A DNA stretch of 21,532 bases from a virus. Where the stretch lies: positions 1 through 21,532 of IMG/VR virus record IMGVR_UViG_3300040801_002480. One strand, written 5' to 3'. The translations under genes were made by a program, and so were the position numbers. Position 1 is the stretch's first letter. Each line of letters starts with the position of its first letter. Below, piece after piece: positions 7,868 to 14,420 of this stretch. Below the pieces are notes generated by a model. The model saw only the letters and a program-made list of their open reading frames with translations. It searched no databases and was not told the DNA's origin.

Positions 7868-10141
7868 TTATACCCCTCCTTGCGGTTGTTGTTCTGTTTG
7901 TCCTCCAATGTCCATCTGGCTAATTGCCATTAATAGTCTCGGATCACTCTTTTGTTCTTCAGGCAAAGCAGCTATAATTGTTTTCTTAAGCTCTGTCTGC
8001 TGCTTATTGTCCATCACTCCCTTTTCCTGTGATGCCTGTTCCTGTTCCACTTTCTGGATCTGTCGTTTAATCGAAGCCGGCAGATCTGATAGCTCATAAA
8101 ATAGCTGTGGCGGAATCTGCAACCCGGCCTGAGCAAGATCCAACATATACTTGAACACTGACTGTCTCTTTGTCGGGGACTGCATAGACTCACCAACAAC
8201 AACATCATAATTCTCAAGGTCAGTGTCCTGTAGTTTTCTTATTATCTCTTCTTCAGGATACTTTGTAAAATCCTGGTTGCCAACCATTACCTGATTTCCT
8301 CTCTGGATCCGGTTCTGTAATAACCGGTAGATCCGTTCTGGATCATTACCGTAAACGATCTTGATCGCTTTAAGTAACGCCCGGCCCAACATACGTTTAG
8401 CTAAAGATGAATTATCAAATAAATATTCGTTGCCAACTAAAGCCCCCTCTCTCTTTTGGATAAAGCTCGCTCCAGATTGCTGTGACTGTGAGCTCTGCCC
8501 AACCATCTCTGGGTTGATATTAGAAATTTCCATCATTTTCCTGGATAATAACTCTTGCTCCTGGACCAGCTCTGATGGGAACTTTGCACCCTCATATTTC
8601 ACTGGTGGTCTACCTACATCAGCTATCTCAACAACAAAGCCCGGAGATGATGCGTTGTTTTTAAACTTATCTTTTGCAGAATTGTTTGGAAATGTATTCT
8701 GATCATAAGCCCAACCATAAGCTGACATTCTGCTAATAATATCAACCGTATTACTGTGGATCTTATTCATCATCCGTTGATGATCTTTAATAGTATGAAC
8801 CTTACCCCAAACCTTGCTGCCTCGTTTTTTTGCATAGTCCGGGATCAGCGTCCAGTTATTGCCAAGCTCTGACTCTTCTTTAGATAATAATGTGCCGCCA
8901 GCTGTTTGAATGATTGCTATAGTTTCTATTGTCCTGGGGATCAATGCCATACCAGGAATAGACTTGATCTTTCTTCTGGCCTCCGGATCTATGTCCTCAT
9001 AAAAGAACTGATCCTCAATATAATCATCAGCCAGGTTTGAAATAATGTTAACTTTATCGTAAACCTTTTTATGGAGCTCAACGACTCTGTATGATTTTTC
9101 CTTTTCCTTAACAAACTCCGGATCCTTTAAAAATTTAATCCAATCCGTAGTATTATCCATCTTACTTTCAAGCTGGTATTTTTTCTTTGCATCTTCTGGA
9201 ATATCTGAAACATCAGTCTTTCCTTTAATAAGATCATATTCAAGTCCGATCTGGTCAGCCTTATCCGGATAAAGCTGCTTTATCTTTTGCAAGCTCATCC
9301 ACTGCCAGGAAACCAAATACTCCAGATCATCACAGTCTTTATCTTTATGTTCGCCGTAAGCCACCTTGTCATAAGGAAAGTCTCTTATGATAATATCGCC
9401 CCGGATATCTTTATTATAATCTATCCATACTTTAAAATTACCCCGGCCAGTGATAACCTTGTCCTCAAAAACTTCAACTTCTCTATAGTCAAAGTTGTTC
9501 TTTTCCTGGATATGCTTAACCAAATTACTCAAGATGTCTGCGATCATCTCGTCGCCATCTTCAACCGGGAAGTAAGTTATGTCGTATCTGTTCTGGCGAT
9601 AGAATCCAGAAAGAACGTCAATCTTGCCCTCTGTTTCATTAATAGTAAGAGCTGCTCTCTTCTGAGCTTTAAGCCTATTCTTATCTTTGCCGTCCCACTG
9701 TTCGCCAGAATAAAAATCCTCATCCTCGGCAGCACTCTTTAAAAATTCTCCGTCGTGATCCTTTGCCCTTTGATACAGCTGCCTGGTCTCAACAACATCT
9801 TCTTCTTCTTCTTGTTTCAACCACTCCGGAGTCCGCTCAATTATCTTAAGCTCTTCGATCGTATGAATATGCGGATCACCCATCGTGTTTTCTTCTATCT
9901 TAATACTGCCCGGCACTGCCTCTTGTGTTACCTCACCGATCTCATTGCGGACCTCTGGCAACCCGGCCTCATAAATAACCTCATGATAATGCGGATCGTC
10001 AGATTTGCGATCAGCGTCAACGGACGTTTTACCGATAGAGATCTCAGTCTGGCCCTCTGGCATCTCAACGTTATCATCTACTTTTATATAAGCTAAATGG
10101 AAATGTTTTCCGGTAACGGAAGTTTGTTTTAGTTCTATCAT
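7868..10141 (-). CDS. Portal protein, P22 gp1-like, with HxH-repeat N-terminal extension
   Basis: A 757-residue protein. From about residue 120 it follows the P22-type portal pattern: 'LYQRAKDHDGEFLKSAAEDEDFYSGEQWD' then 'RAALTINETEGKIDVLSGFYRQNRYDI', 'VITGRGNFKVWIDYN', 'DFPYDKVAYGEHKDKD', and a C-terminal Gln-rich helical region (barrel-like). The portal forms the dodecameric ring for DNA packaging and tail attachment. The first ~105 residues are unusual, with three units carrying HxH motifs at residues 13-15 (HFH), 51-53 (HYH) and 91-93 (HIH), about 39 residues apart. The ATG is at 10141-10139 with GGGGGAG upstream. It follows the large terminase gene, as expected. The portal call is firm; the role of the extension is unknown. 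Confidence 0.85.
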   Translation of the reverse strand: MIELKQTSVTGKHFHLAYIKVDDNVEMPEGQTEISIGKTSVDADRKSDDPHYHEVIYEAGLPEVRNEIGEVTQEAVPGSIKIEENTMGDPHIHTIEELKIIERTPEWLKQEEEEDVVETRQLYQRAKDHDGEFLKSAAEDEDFYSGEQWDGKDKNRLKAQKRAALTINETEGKIDVLSGFYRQNRYDITYFPVEDGDEMIADILSNLVKHIQEKNNFDYREVEVFEDKVITGRGNFKVWIDYNKDIRGDIIIRDFPYDKVAYGEHKDKDCDDLEYLVSWQWMSLQKIKQLYPDKADQIGLEYDLIKGKTDVSDIPEDAKKKYQLESKMDNTTDWIKFLKDPEFVKEKEKSYRVVELHKKVYDKVNIISNLADDYIEDQFFYEDIDPEARRKIKSIPGMALIPRTIETIAIIQTAGGTLLSKEESELGNNWTLIPDYAKKRGSKVWGKVHTIKDHQRMMNKIHSNTVDIISRMSAYGWAYDQNTFPNNSAKDKFKNNASSPGFVVEIADVGRPPVKYEGAKFPSELVQEQELLSRKMMEISNINPEMVGQSSQSQQSGASFIQKREGALVGNEYLFDNSSLAKRMLGRALLKAIKIVYGNDPERIYRLLQNRIQRGNQVMVGNQDFTKYPEEEIIRKLQDTDLENYDVVVGESMQSPTKRQSVFKYMLDLAQAGLQIPPQLFYELSDLPASIKRQIQKVEQEQASQEKGVMDNKQQTELKKTIIAALPEEQKSDPRLLMAISQMDIGGQTEQQPQGGV

Positions 10142-10205
10142 TTTTCTCCCCCATCAAACGTCATTGTGATCTTACGAAACATCAATGCGAAGTTGAGTCC
10201 TTTGA

Positions 10206-10264
10206 GAGCTCCGTGTAGGAGCTCCCACAAGAAAGCACTTTCATTATAATAGCACACCAATCAA
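10206..10264 (-). promoter_or_regulatory. Portal leader: hairpin and possible promoter
   Basis: The 128-base gap between terminase and portal contains a perfect seven-pair stem, GAGCTCC (10206-10212) and GGAGCTC (10218-10224), with a five-base loop and no T-run. On the minus strand a TATAAT box (10248-10243) lies upstream of it. The best -35 candidate, TTGATT (10073-10268 region, at 10273-10268), is 19 bases away, which is too long for a confident promoter. The hairpin would sit in the 5' leader of the portal message. Confidence 0.33.
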
Positions 10265-10269
10265 TAAAA

Positions 10270-11916
10270 TCAAATACCCATCCAGGATACGTCAGTCCCC
10301 CCGGATTCCTTTTTCCTAAAAGCCTTCTCGTAAGGATCTTCTTCTTCTCGCTTACCATATCTCAAAACCCTGTCCTCAGAGTAAAACGTTAACATCAAAG
10401 CATCAAACTTATTCGGTGAAGAAACACCCCGGCTCTTCATCCGGCGCTTACTCTCAACCTGGATCCTGCCCTTATTATCATCAAACGTAGGTTCCCCAAG
10501 CTGTTCCTTTAGCTCATCATCATCCGGGATAGCTATCAAGCCATTCTGGAATGCCTCCCTCATTCGCCAGGATAACTGGTCCCGGAGCTGGAAAAACTGC
10601 CCTTCATCAAAAGCATTGTTCCTCACGTTGATCCCTTTAACCCTGACACCATCTTCTCTCATCTTGTCATAAGCGCCCTTGCCCAGCCCGACCATGTCCA
10701 TCGTAACCTCGTCCGGATCCTCATCAGCTATATGGCCCATAAGCCACCGGGCCGTCTTCATTGTATCCTCACTCTTATATGTAAGGAACGGATAAACCAG
10801 CCCTCCCTTGCGTTCACACAGTTCCGTTGTGTCACCACCGGCACCTACATCTATTCCCATCTTGACCGGATCAAAATCATCTAAATTCTCCTTGATCAGC
10901 GCCCGGCGCTCCGGTGACGCTGCAGCATCTATCCAATCCCAGGGAATAAGCTTGCCTTCCTCGCTCTTTGGCGGTAATCCCAGTACCCTGATCCGGTAAA
11001 TGTTGCTCTCTTGTGGATCACCTTCACGAACATATTTGTTCCTCATGAACTCGATATGTTCCTTTGATACGTTCTCACTCTCTTCAGCGTTCCAGCGCAA
11101 TGCTATCCACTGAGATCGCTCTTTGGTCTGGGTTTCCAGGGCGAACCCTGATGTCCTTGTCGGGTTGAATATGATCAGCGCAAAGTTACACAGCCCTGTC
11201 ATGGTACCTTCCAGTGGTTTGAACACCGGATCCGGGACACCTGACGCCTCATCAACGACGAACATCTGATAGTCTTCATGGAATCCTGCCAGGGTTTCTG
11301 CCTGGTCCTCAGCGCTCGCTTTGGTGTTAGCTGTCCTGGCCAGTGCGAACCACTCTTTACCGCCACGTTCTTTTAAAAACACCTTTGTCTTCTGCCACTC
11401 CAGGATCTCATCTACTAAGCTCTCGATGTATTTGCCATCTTTTGCGTTGTGGCTATTCCGCAGCCACTTGCTTATCTCTGCCCACAATATATCGTTCAGC
11501 TGGTGTGCCGTTGGCGCTGTGCAAGGGATCTTAGGATTCACAAAACATACCAGGAACCATAATATCGCCCACGCTGCAAAAGCATCTTTACCTGTACCCT
11601 GCCCGGACATTATCGAAATACCCCTCTTCTTCGCATAATAAACTATGTCCGCATCAATATGCTCTTCAGCATACTCCATTACTGCCTTGTGCTGGACGTC
11701 AGCATCATCCCAGGTCTGATTAGCCAGGAACCGCTGGACCTTGAAATTGTAATCGATCTTTGCATTAACCAGCTTGCCCAGCTCCCTTAATGCCTCTCGC
11801 TGCTGGCCGCTTAACCCTCTGCCGCCATACTTAGGATGGACCTTTAACTCTTCCTCAACAAACAATACCGGATCAAGACTCCACTGCTTTATCAGATCCC
11901 TCAGCTGCTGGCTCAT
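10270..11916 (-). CDS. terL: Terminase large subunit (ATPase/nuclease of DNA packaging)
   Basis: A 548-residue protein. The ATPase half shows Walker A SGQGTGKD (residues 104-111), Walker B MFVVDEA (218-224) and the coupling NPT (251-253). The nuclease half shows the RNase H-like acidic residues in MGIDVGAGGD (Asp356), TMDMVGLGKGAYD (Asp407) and NKFDALML near the C-terminus. This enzyme pumps DNA into the procapsid and cuts the concatemer. The frame is open to a TTG at 11919, but the ATG at 11916-11914 has GGGAGG six bases upstream and is preferred. It overlaps the small-subunit gene by 44 bases, which suggests coupled translation. Length is normal for the family. Confidence 0.93.
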   Translation of the reverse strand: MSQQLRDLIKQWSLDPVLFVEEELKVHPKYGGRGLSGQQREALRELGKLVNAKIDYNFKVQRFLANQTWDDADVQHKAVMEYAEEHIDADIVYYAKKRGISIMSGQGTGKDAFAAWAILWFLVCFVNPKIPCTAPTAHQLNDILWAEISKWLRNSHNAKDGKYIESLVDEILEWQKTKVFLKERGGKEWFALARTANTKASAEDQAETLAGFHEDYQMFVVDEASGVPDPVFKPLEGTMTGLCNFALIIFNPTRTSGFALETQTKERSQWIALRWNAEESENVSKEHIEFMRNKYVREGDPQESNIYRIRVLGLPPKSEEGKLIPWDWIDAAASPERRALIKENLDDFDPVKMGIDVGAGGDTTELCERKGGLVYPFLTYKSEDTMKTARWLMGHIADEDPDEVTMDMVGLGKGAYDKMREDGVRVKGINVRNNAFDEGQFFQLRDQLSWRMREAFQNGLIAIPDDDELKEQLGEPTFDDNKGRIQVESKRRMKSRGVSSPNKFDALMLTFYSEDRVLRYGKREEEDPYEKAFRKKESGGTDVSWMGI

Positions 11917-12433
11917 CAAGGTCCTCCCTTCTCCGGTGTATCCCCTCTACTATACTCGAAAATTGCATCGATACGTTGCCTGTGCTCTTGTTATCATTTA
12001 ACCGCTCTTTATCAAATAACTTGTCATACGCATATACCAGATCCCTTAACGGTGCCTCTGCTATTCTGACATCATCAATAGCACTTAACATCTTCTGCTG
12101 CTTTTCACGGAGTAAATGCGATCGTAACCCCTCATAAACCGCAACATCTTTTAAATCTATGTCCGGTTTGAACTTGTCAATATATCTGCGGAGCCACTTG
12201 ATCACCCTCGGATTTTCAGGATTTAAACCCTCAATCTTCGCTATGTCCGGGACCGATAGCCCCTTAAGCTTTAACTCTACACACTTTGCTATGTCCACAT
12301 TATATCTGAGATTGCCACGCTTGCGATTGTCCAACCAGATTCGAAGATCAGCCGGGTTCTGGCTAACCTCAACTAAAGCCTTCTCCCTGGAGACTCTGTC
12401 AGATCCTAAATCCTGCTTATCTATTATCCCCAT
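11873..12433 (-). CDS. terS: Terminase small subunit
   Basis: A 186-residue protein encoded just before and overlapping terL. The N-terminal half carries a helix-turn-helix-like stretch (KCVELKLKGLSVPDIAKIEGLNP then PRVIKWLRRYI), suited to binding the packaging site. The middle (~110-150) is helical with 'LLREKQQKMLSAIDDVRIAEAPLRDLVYAYDKLFD', the expected oligomerisation part. The ATG is at 12433-12431 with GAGGGG eight bases upstream. It is the first gene of the late operon. An intrinsic terminator and a consensus promoter lie immediately upstream, so its expression and that of everything after it probably depends on terminator read-through. Sequence similarity between small terminases is low, so the call rests on HTH content and gene order. 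Confidence 0.82.
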   Translation of the reverse strand: MGIIDKQDLGSDRVSREKALVEVSQNPADLRIWLDNRKRGNLRYNVDIAKCVELKLKGLSVPDIAKIEGLNPENPRVIKWLRRYIDKFKPDIDLKDVAVYEGLRSHLLREKQQKMLSAIDDVRIAEAPLRDLVYAYDKLFDKERLNDNKSTGNVSMQFSSIVEGIHRRREDLDEPAAEGSDKAVES

Positions 12434-12450
12434 ACTTTAGTCCCCTCTTT

Positions 12451-12478
12451 AAAAAAGCCAGGGTGGGCAAGCCCTGGC
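12451..12478 (-). terminator. Intrinsic terminator in the late-operon leader
   Basis: On the minus strand GCCAGGG (12478-12472) and CCCTGGC (12463-12457) form a seven-pair GC-rich stem with an eight-base loop, followed directly by six T (12456-12451). It lies between the consensus late promoter and the terS ribosome site. A transcript starting near 12490 would end after about 40 bases unless an antitermination mechanism acts. Confidence 0.8.
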
Positions 12479-12496
12479 ACTGATTGGCATACCATC

Positions 12497-12525
12497 ATTA
12501 TATAATCACCATAGCACAGTGTCAA
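12497..12525 (-). promoter_or_regulatory. Late promoter, perfect sigma70 consensus
   Basis: On the minus strand TTGACA (12525-12520), a 17-base spacer, then TATAAT (12502-12497). This is exact consensus at both boxes with optimal spacing. The predicted start is about 12490, only ~12 bases before the leader terminator stem and ~57 bases before the terS ATG. It is the obvious promoter for the late genes. Confidence 0.85.
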
Positions 12526-12538
12526 TGTGATACCGTGC

Positions 12539-12569
12539 CACCGTGGTGCTGTGCTGTGATGTCACGGTG
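12539..12569. promoter_or_regulatory. CACCGTG inverted repeat upstream of the late promoter
   Basis: CACCGTG at 12539-12545 and its complement CACGGTG at 12563-12569 form an inverted repeat with a 17-base gap. Extra direct copies of ACCGTG lie at 12532-12537 and 12655-12661 (CACCGTG). The site is roughly 15-45 bases upstream of the late -35 box, where an activator or repressor would bind. Confidence 0.4.
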
Positions 12570-12572
12570 TTG

Positions 12573-12871
12573 AGTGGCACTTAACGAATCTGGAAAATTG
12601 TTCCGGGGTAAAAGTGGTACTATGTATATATATCTGGGGCGAAAAAAAAATTGGCACCGTGACCCCCCCCACCCCTGTTAAGTGTCACTGAATACGTCGT
12701 ATAATATATCTTATGTAAAATAATAATAATACTAAAAGTGATACTTAACATTACTGTATAATAATAAACAATCGGTATAACAAAATATAATAATGTTATA
12801 GTGTTACATTGGCATATAAACTGCTAATTATTGGCATAAAAAGTGTAAAGTACTAAGTGTTAAGTGACACT
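12573..12871. repeat. AGTGnYACT repeat family (five copies)
   Basis: A 9-bp, self-complementary-type core AGTGnYACT occurs at 12573-12581, 12613-12621, 12681-12689, 12737-12745 and 12863-12871. The core is extended to AGTG.CACTTAAC or its inverse GTTAAGTG.CACT in four of the five copies. A weaker copy is at 12800-12808. The copies flank a tract that is mostly A and T. Each is a plausible dimer-binding site, or a set of origin repeats. Confidence 0.6.
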
Positions 12872-12873
12872 GT

Positions 12874-13157
12874 TTGCCCTACTTGCCCTACTTGCCCCTA
12901 AAAAAAATGGCCATTTGCCCCTATTTTTTTTCGCATACCTACAACAAAAAATACCAGAAAAAAGAGTTTTAGGGCAAGTAGGGCAAGTAAATCTGATATA
13001 GATTATTTGCGAAAACGTATTTTAGCCGTTTTTAGGCCTTGTAATAATCTGACATAGTAAAAAACTTGCCCTGATGCCCTACTTGCATTTTTTTTGCTAT
13101 ACTTAAAGCAAAAACATAGGGGCAAAGTAACACTGCAACATAGGGCAAACAGGGCAA
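12874..13157. repeat. Iterons TTGCCCTAC, both orientations
   Basis: Copies of TTGCCC(C)TA in the + orientation lie at 12874, 12883, 12892, 12915, 13066 and 13075. Inverted copies (TAGGGCAA) lie at 12970, 12979, 13117, 13141 and 13150. Within clusters the period is exactly 9 bases. The + cluster at 12880-12903 and the inverted cluster at 12967-12989 are complementary over about 22 positions with a single bulge. The element resembles iterons recognised by a replication initiator, or a multi-site operator. Confidence 0.65.
13095..13103 (+). promoter_or_regulatory. Possible rightward extended -10 promoter
   Basis: TGCTATACT is an extended -10 element (TG, one base, then a box matching TATAAT at 5 of 6). 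There is no good -35 box. Transcription would start near 13110 and run toward the early operon, through the operator-like repeats. Confidence 0.35.
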
Positions 13158-13166
13158 GTTTTGACC

Positions 13167-13316
13167 TGCTCAAAATTGAACAGAAAAACAGGCAATTGAT
13201 CAAAATTGAACACCTGGCTGTCTTCCTTATATAGGCTGGTGTCAACATGGCAAGGTGTCATTTTTAGCCTACATAAAGCAAAAACGCTTACCGGCGGATC
13301 TGTTCAAAATTGAACA
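13167..13316. repeat. Three 16-bp operator-like sites, TGnTCAAAATTGAACA
   Basis: The sites are at 13167-13182 (TGCTCAAAATTGAACA), 13197-13212 (TGATCAAAATTGAACA) and 13301-13316 (TGTTCAAAATTGAACA). The third is a perfect inverted repeat of TGTTCAA around AA; the others differ by one base in the left half. The first two are exactly 30 bases apart (three helical turns). The second overlaps TTGAAC-16-TATATA (13206-13233), a weak rightward promoter-like sequence. The layout is that of a repressor operator set. Confidence 0.62.
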
Positions 13317-13321
13317 ATTTT

Positions 13322-13344
13322 TAGCCATTTTCGGGCTATTTTTT
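13322..13344 (+). terminator. Rightward terminator-like hairpin upstream of the early operon
   Basis: TAGCC (13322-13326) and GGCTA (13334-13338) pair around a seven-base loop, followed by six T (13339-13344). The stem is only five pairs, so efficiency may be modest. It lies about 120 bases before the first early gene. Its loop (ATTTTC) resembles that of the hairpin at 19300-19324. Confidence 0.45.
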
Positions 13345-13417
13345 GGCATATCGAGTGAACTTTAGCAGGGTGTAGACACGGCAATTGCCGCAGACCATTG
13401 ATAATTGAATATTAACA

Positions 13418-13436
13418 GCGCACCTGAACCGTGCGC
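13418..13436. other. Hairpin/inverted repeat upstream of first early gene
   Basis: GCGCAC (13418-13423) and GTGCGC (13431-13436) are perfectly complementary with a seven-base gap. A TATAAT-like box follows at 13443-13448 but sits too close to the ribosome site (13451-13458) to be its promoter. It may be an operator or a message 5' structure. Confidence 0.35.
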
Positions 13437-13463
13437 ACACACTATAATATTGGAGGTGACAAC

Positions 13464-13595
13464 GTGGGGATAGACAGAGCCAGAACAACAGCCGAGCGCT
13501 ACAAGGCAAGGCAGATAATGACACTGTGCTACAGGGCAGTGTTTGAGTTTCAATTTTCTGGTATGAGTTATTTCATTGGATTGAAGTTAAAATAA
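13464..13595 (+). CDS. Small basic protein of unknown function
   Basis: A 43-residue gene beginning with GTG and ending with TAA. It is preceded by TTGGAGGTGAC, the same extended ribosome site used by several genes further on, which is the main reason to accept it. The N-terminal half is basic and helical (RARTTAERYKARQIMTLCYR). The rest is more hydrophobic (VFEFQFSGMSYFIGLK). No family is recognised. It is the first gene of the rightward early operon and is followed 16 bases later by the SSB-like gene. Confidence 0.55.
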   Translation: MGIDRARTTAERYKARQIMTLCYRAVFEFQFSGMSYFIGLKLK

Positions 13596-13611
13596 TTTTT
13601 GGAGGTTAAAA

Positions 13612-13920
13612 ATGAAATCATTTAACAGCGTAACGTTAGTGGGCAAGGTAGAAAACTACTATCAGGCTGGAGGTAGTAAAGCAAAATTAAACTTGAAAGT
13701 TAAAGATAATTTGATTGTTCCGGTTGAGGTTGAAAGTGAACGCTTGAGCGATATTTTCAAGCAATATGCAGAGCCAAGCAGTTATATTTTAGTAAAGGGT
13801 ATTTTGTCAATTCCAGTCAATGACAATGTATCAAGGCCAAGCGGACTTGTAGTTATTGCGGAAAGTTTGAATATTTTGCGATACAGTAAAGAGAACAATA
13901 CGGCTGATATTGTCGAGTAG
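13612..13920 (+). CDS. Short SSB-like OB-fold protein
   Basis: A 102-residue protein with an ATG behind TTTGGAGG. It reads like a minimal single-stranded DNA-binding protein: 'FNSVTLVGKVENYYQ' (the usual first OB strand, N.VtLvG.l), 'KAKLNLKVKDNLIVPVEVESE' (strands 2-3), and 'SSYILVKGILSIPV' then 'VVIAESLNIL' (the 'vyVeG.l' and final strands). It lacks the acidic C-terminal tip typical of bacterial SSB, although the end (NNTADIVE) is mildly acidic. It is probably a replication or recombination protein coating single-stranded DNA. The short length and missing canonical tail make a more general OB-fold protein the alternative. Confidence 0.65.
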   Translation: MKSFNSVTLVGKVENYYQAGGSKAKLNLKVKDNLIVPVEVESERLSDIFKQYAEPSSYILVKGILSIPVNDNVSRPSGLVVIAESLNILRYSKENNTADIVE

Positions 13921-13961
13921 TTTTTTAGCTGGCCTGTACATCAGGCCAGCACTAAAGGCTA
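13921..13961 (+). other. Structured RNA element, copy 1
   Basis: Immediately after the SSB stop codon, GCTGGCCTG (13928-13936) pairs with CAGGCCAGC (13942-13950). An outer TTTA (13924-13927) pairs with TAAA (13953-13956) across a two-base bulge, and GGCTA follows. No T-run follows, so it is not an ordinary terminator. A related element with compensating base changes is at 14421-14459. Both precede a gene with the same GGAGGTGACAAAGTG start. Confidence 0.6.
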
Positions 13962-13989
13962 TTAAAAATAAATAAATGGAGGTGACAAA

Positions 13990-14148
13990 GTGAGACAGGA
14001 AAAGCACAGCGACTGGAAAAGGCGCAAACTGGAACAGCTGGACAATGTTAAGGCAGATATTCGCCGCAACATTGACAGCGGCAAGGATATAACAGAGTTA
14101 ATTGCTCAAAAAAATATCCTGAAAAATGAGATTAATGGGAGGTTGTAA
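13990..14148 (+). CDS. Small charged helical protein, unknown
   Basis: A 52-residue gene with a GTG start behind TGGAGGTGACAAA. It is highly charged and probably all-helical (RQEKHSDWKRRKLEQLDN then 'ADIRRNIDSGKDITELIAQK'), ending NEINGRL. There are no cysteines and no recognisable motif. The ribosome site of the next gene (GGGAGG) lies within its last codons and the next ATG comes two bases after its stop, so the two are tightly linked. Confidence 0.6.
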   Translation: MRQEKHSDWKRRKLEQLDNVKADIRRNIDSGKDITELIAQKNILKNEINGRL

Positions 14149-14150
14149 AG

Positions 14151-14417
14151 ATGGAAAGATATTACTTAGAGCCGGATCATGACAGCGCTAAAAGCTTTTA
14201 CAATAAAGCGGAGGTGCGAGTTATGAAACACGGCGCATTGACAGTCAAGGTTTTAACAAGTTATGAAACGGAGGTAGCACAGATAATTGGTGACAATGTA
14301 CTAATAGAAGACACTTACAGCGCAACAACACTGCGCCATATTAAGGAATTTTTGAGGCAGAACGGATTTAAGGCAGAATCAAAAAAGCAGATAGAGCAGG
14401 ATTATATCAAACAATAG
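14151..14417 (+). CDS. Hypothetical phage protein with possible internal start
   Basis: An 88-residue protein with an ATG behind GGGAGG. The C-terminal two thirds contain 'LTSYETEVAQIIGDNVLIEDTYSATTLRHIKEFLRQNG', a pattern I associate with small phage proteins of unknown role, where the 'YSATTLRHIKEFL' motif is distinctive. Its function is not known to me. In-frame ATG 14223 is preceded by GGAGGTGCGAGTT, a ribosome site as good as that of the annotated start, so a 64-residue shorter form may also be made. It follows a small helical gene by two bases and is followed by the second structured RNA element. Confidence 0.62.
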   Translation: MERYYLEPDHDSAKSFYNKAEVRVMKHGALTVKVLTSYETEVAQIIGDNVLIEDTYSATTLRHIKEFLRQNGFKAESKKQIEQDYIKQ

Positions 14418-14420
14418 CTT

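Larger units (their letters stand above)
12434..13463. other. Gene-free control region, possible replication origin
   Basis: About 1,030 bases with no convincing gene, separating leftward late genes from rightward early genes. From left to right it holds the leader terminator and late promoter (12451-12525), a CACCGTG inverted repeat (12539-12569), five AGTGnYACT sites (12573-12871) spread around a very AT-rich tract (about 12691-12860), eleven 9-bp TTGCCCTAC-type iterons (12874-13157), three 16-bp operator-like sites (13167-13316), a rightward terminator-like hairpin (13322-13344), a 12-bp palindrome CGGCAATTGCCG (13379-13390) and a hairpin GCGCAC/GTGCGC (13418-13436). Iterons next to an AT-rich tract are the classic build of a replication origin, and the operators suggest control of the divergent transcripts. 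Both roles are inferred. Confidence 0.6.

Noticed and set aside
9287-10096. Plus-strand frames opposite the portal gene
   Set aside because: Antisense shadows of a firmly identified gene, without ribosome sites and with Phe/Ile/Leu-rich composition.
12874-12900. Tandem TTGCCCTAC units as a CRISPR array
   Set aside because: Units are 9 bases and contiguous with no spacers of 25-40 bases, and there are no cas genes.
13003-13248. Open frame of 81 codons on the minus strand in the control region
   Set aside because: No ribosome site, unusual Cys/Phe-rich product, and it lies across the iterons and operator repeats.
13443-13448. TATAAT as the promoter -10 box for the first early gene
   Set aside because: Transcription would start inside the ribosome site and no -35 box lies at 16-18 bases.
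13336-13553. Two overlapping minus-strand frames of about 62 codons opposite the first early gene
   Set aside because: They oppose a gene with a strong ribosome site, have none of their own and give Cys/Ser-rich products.
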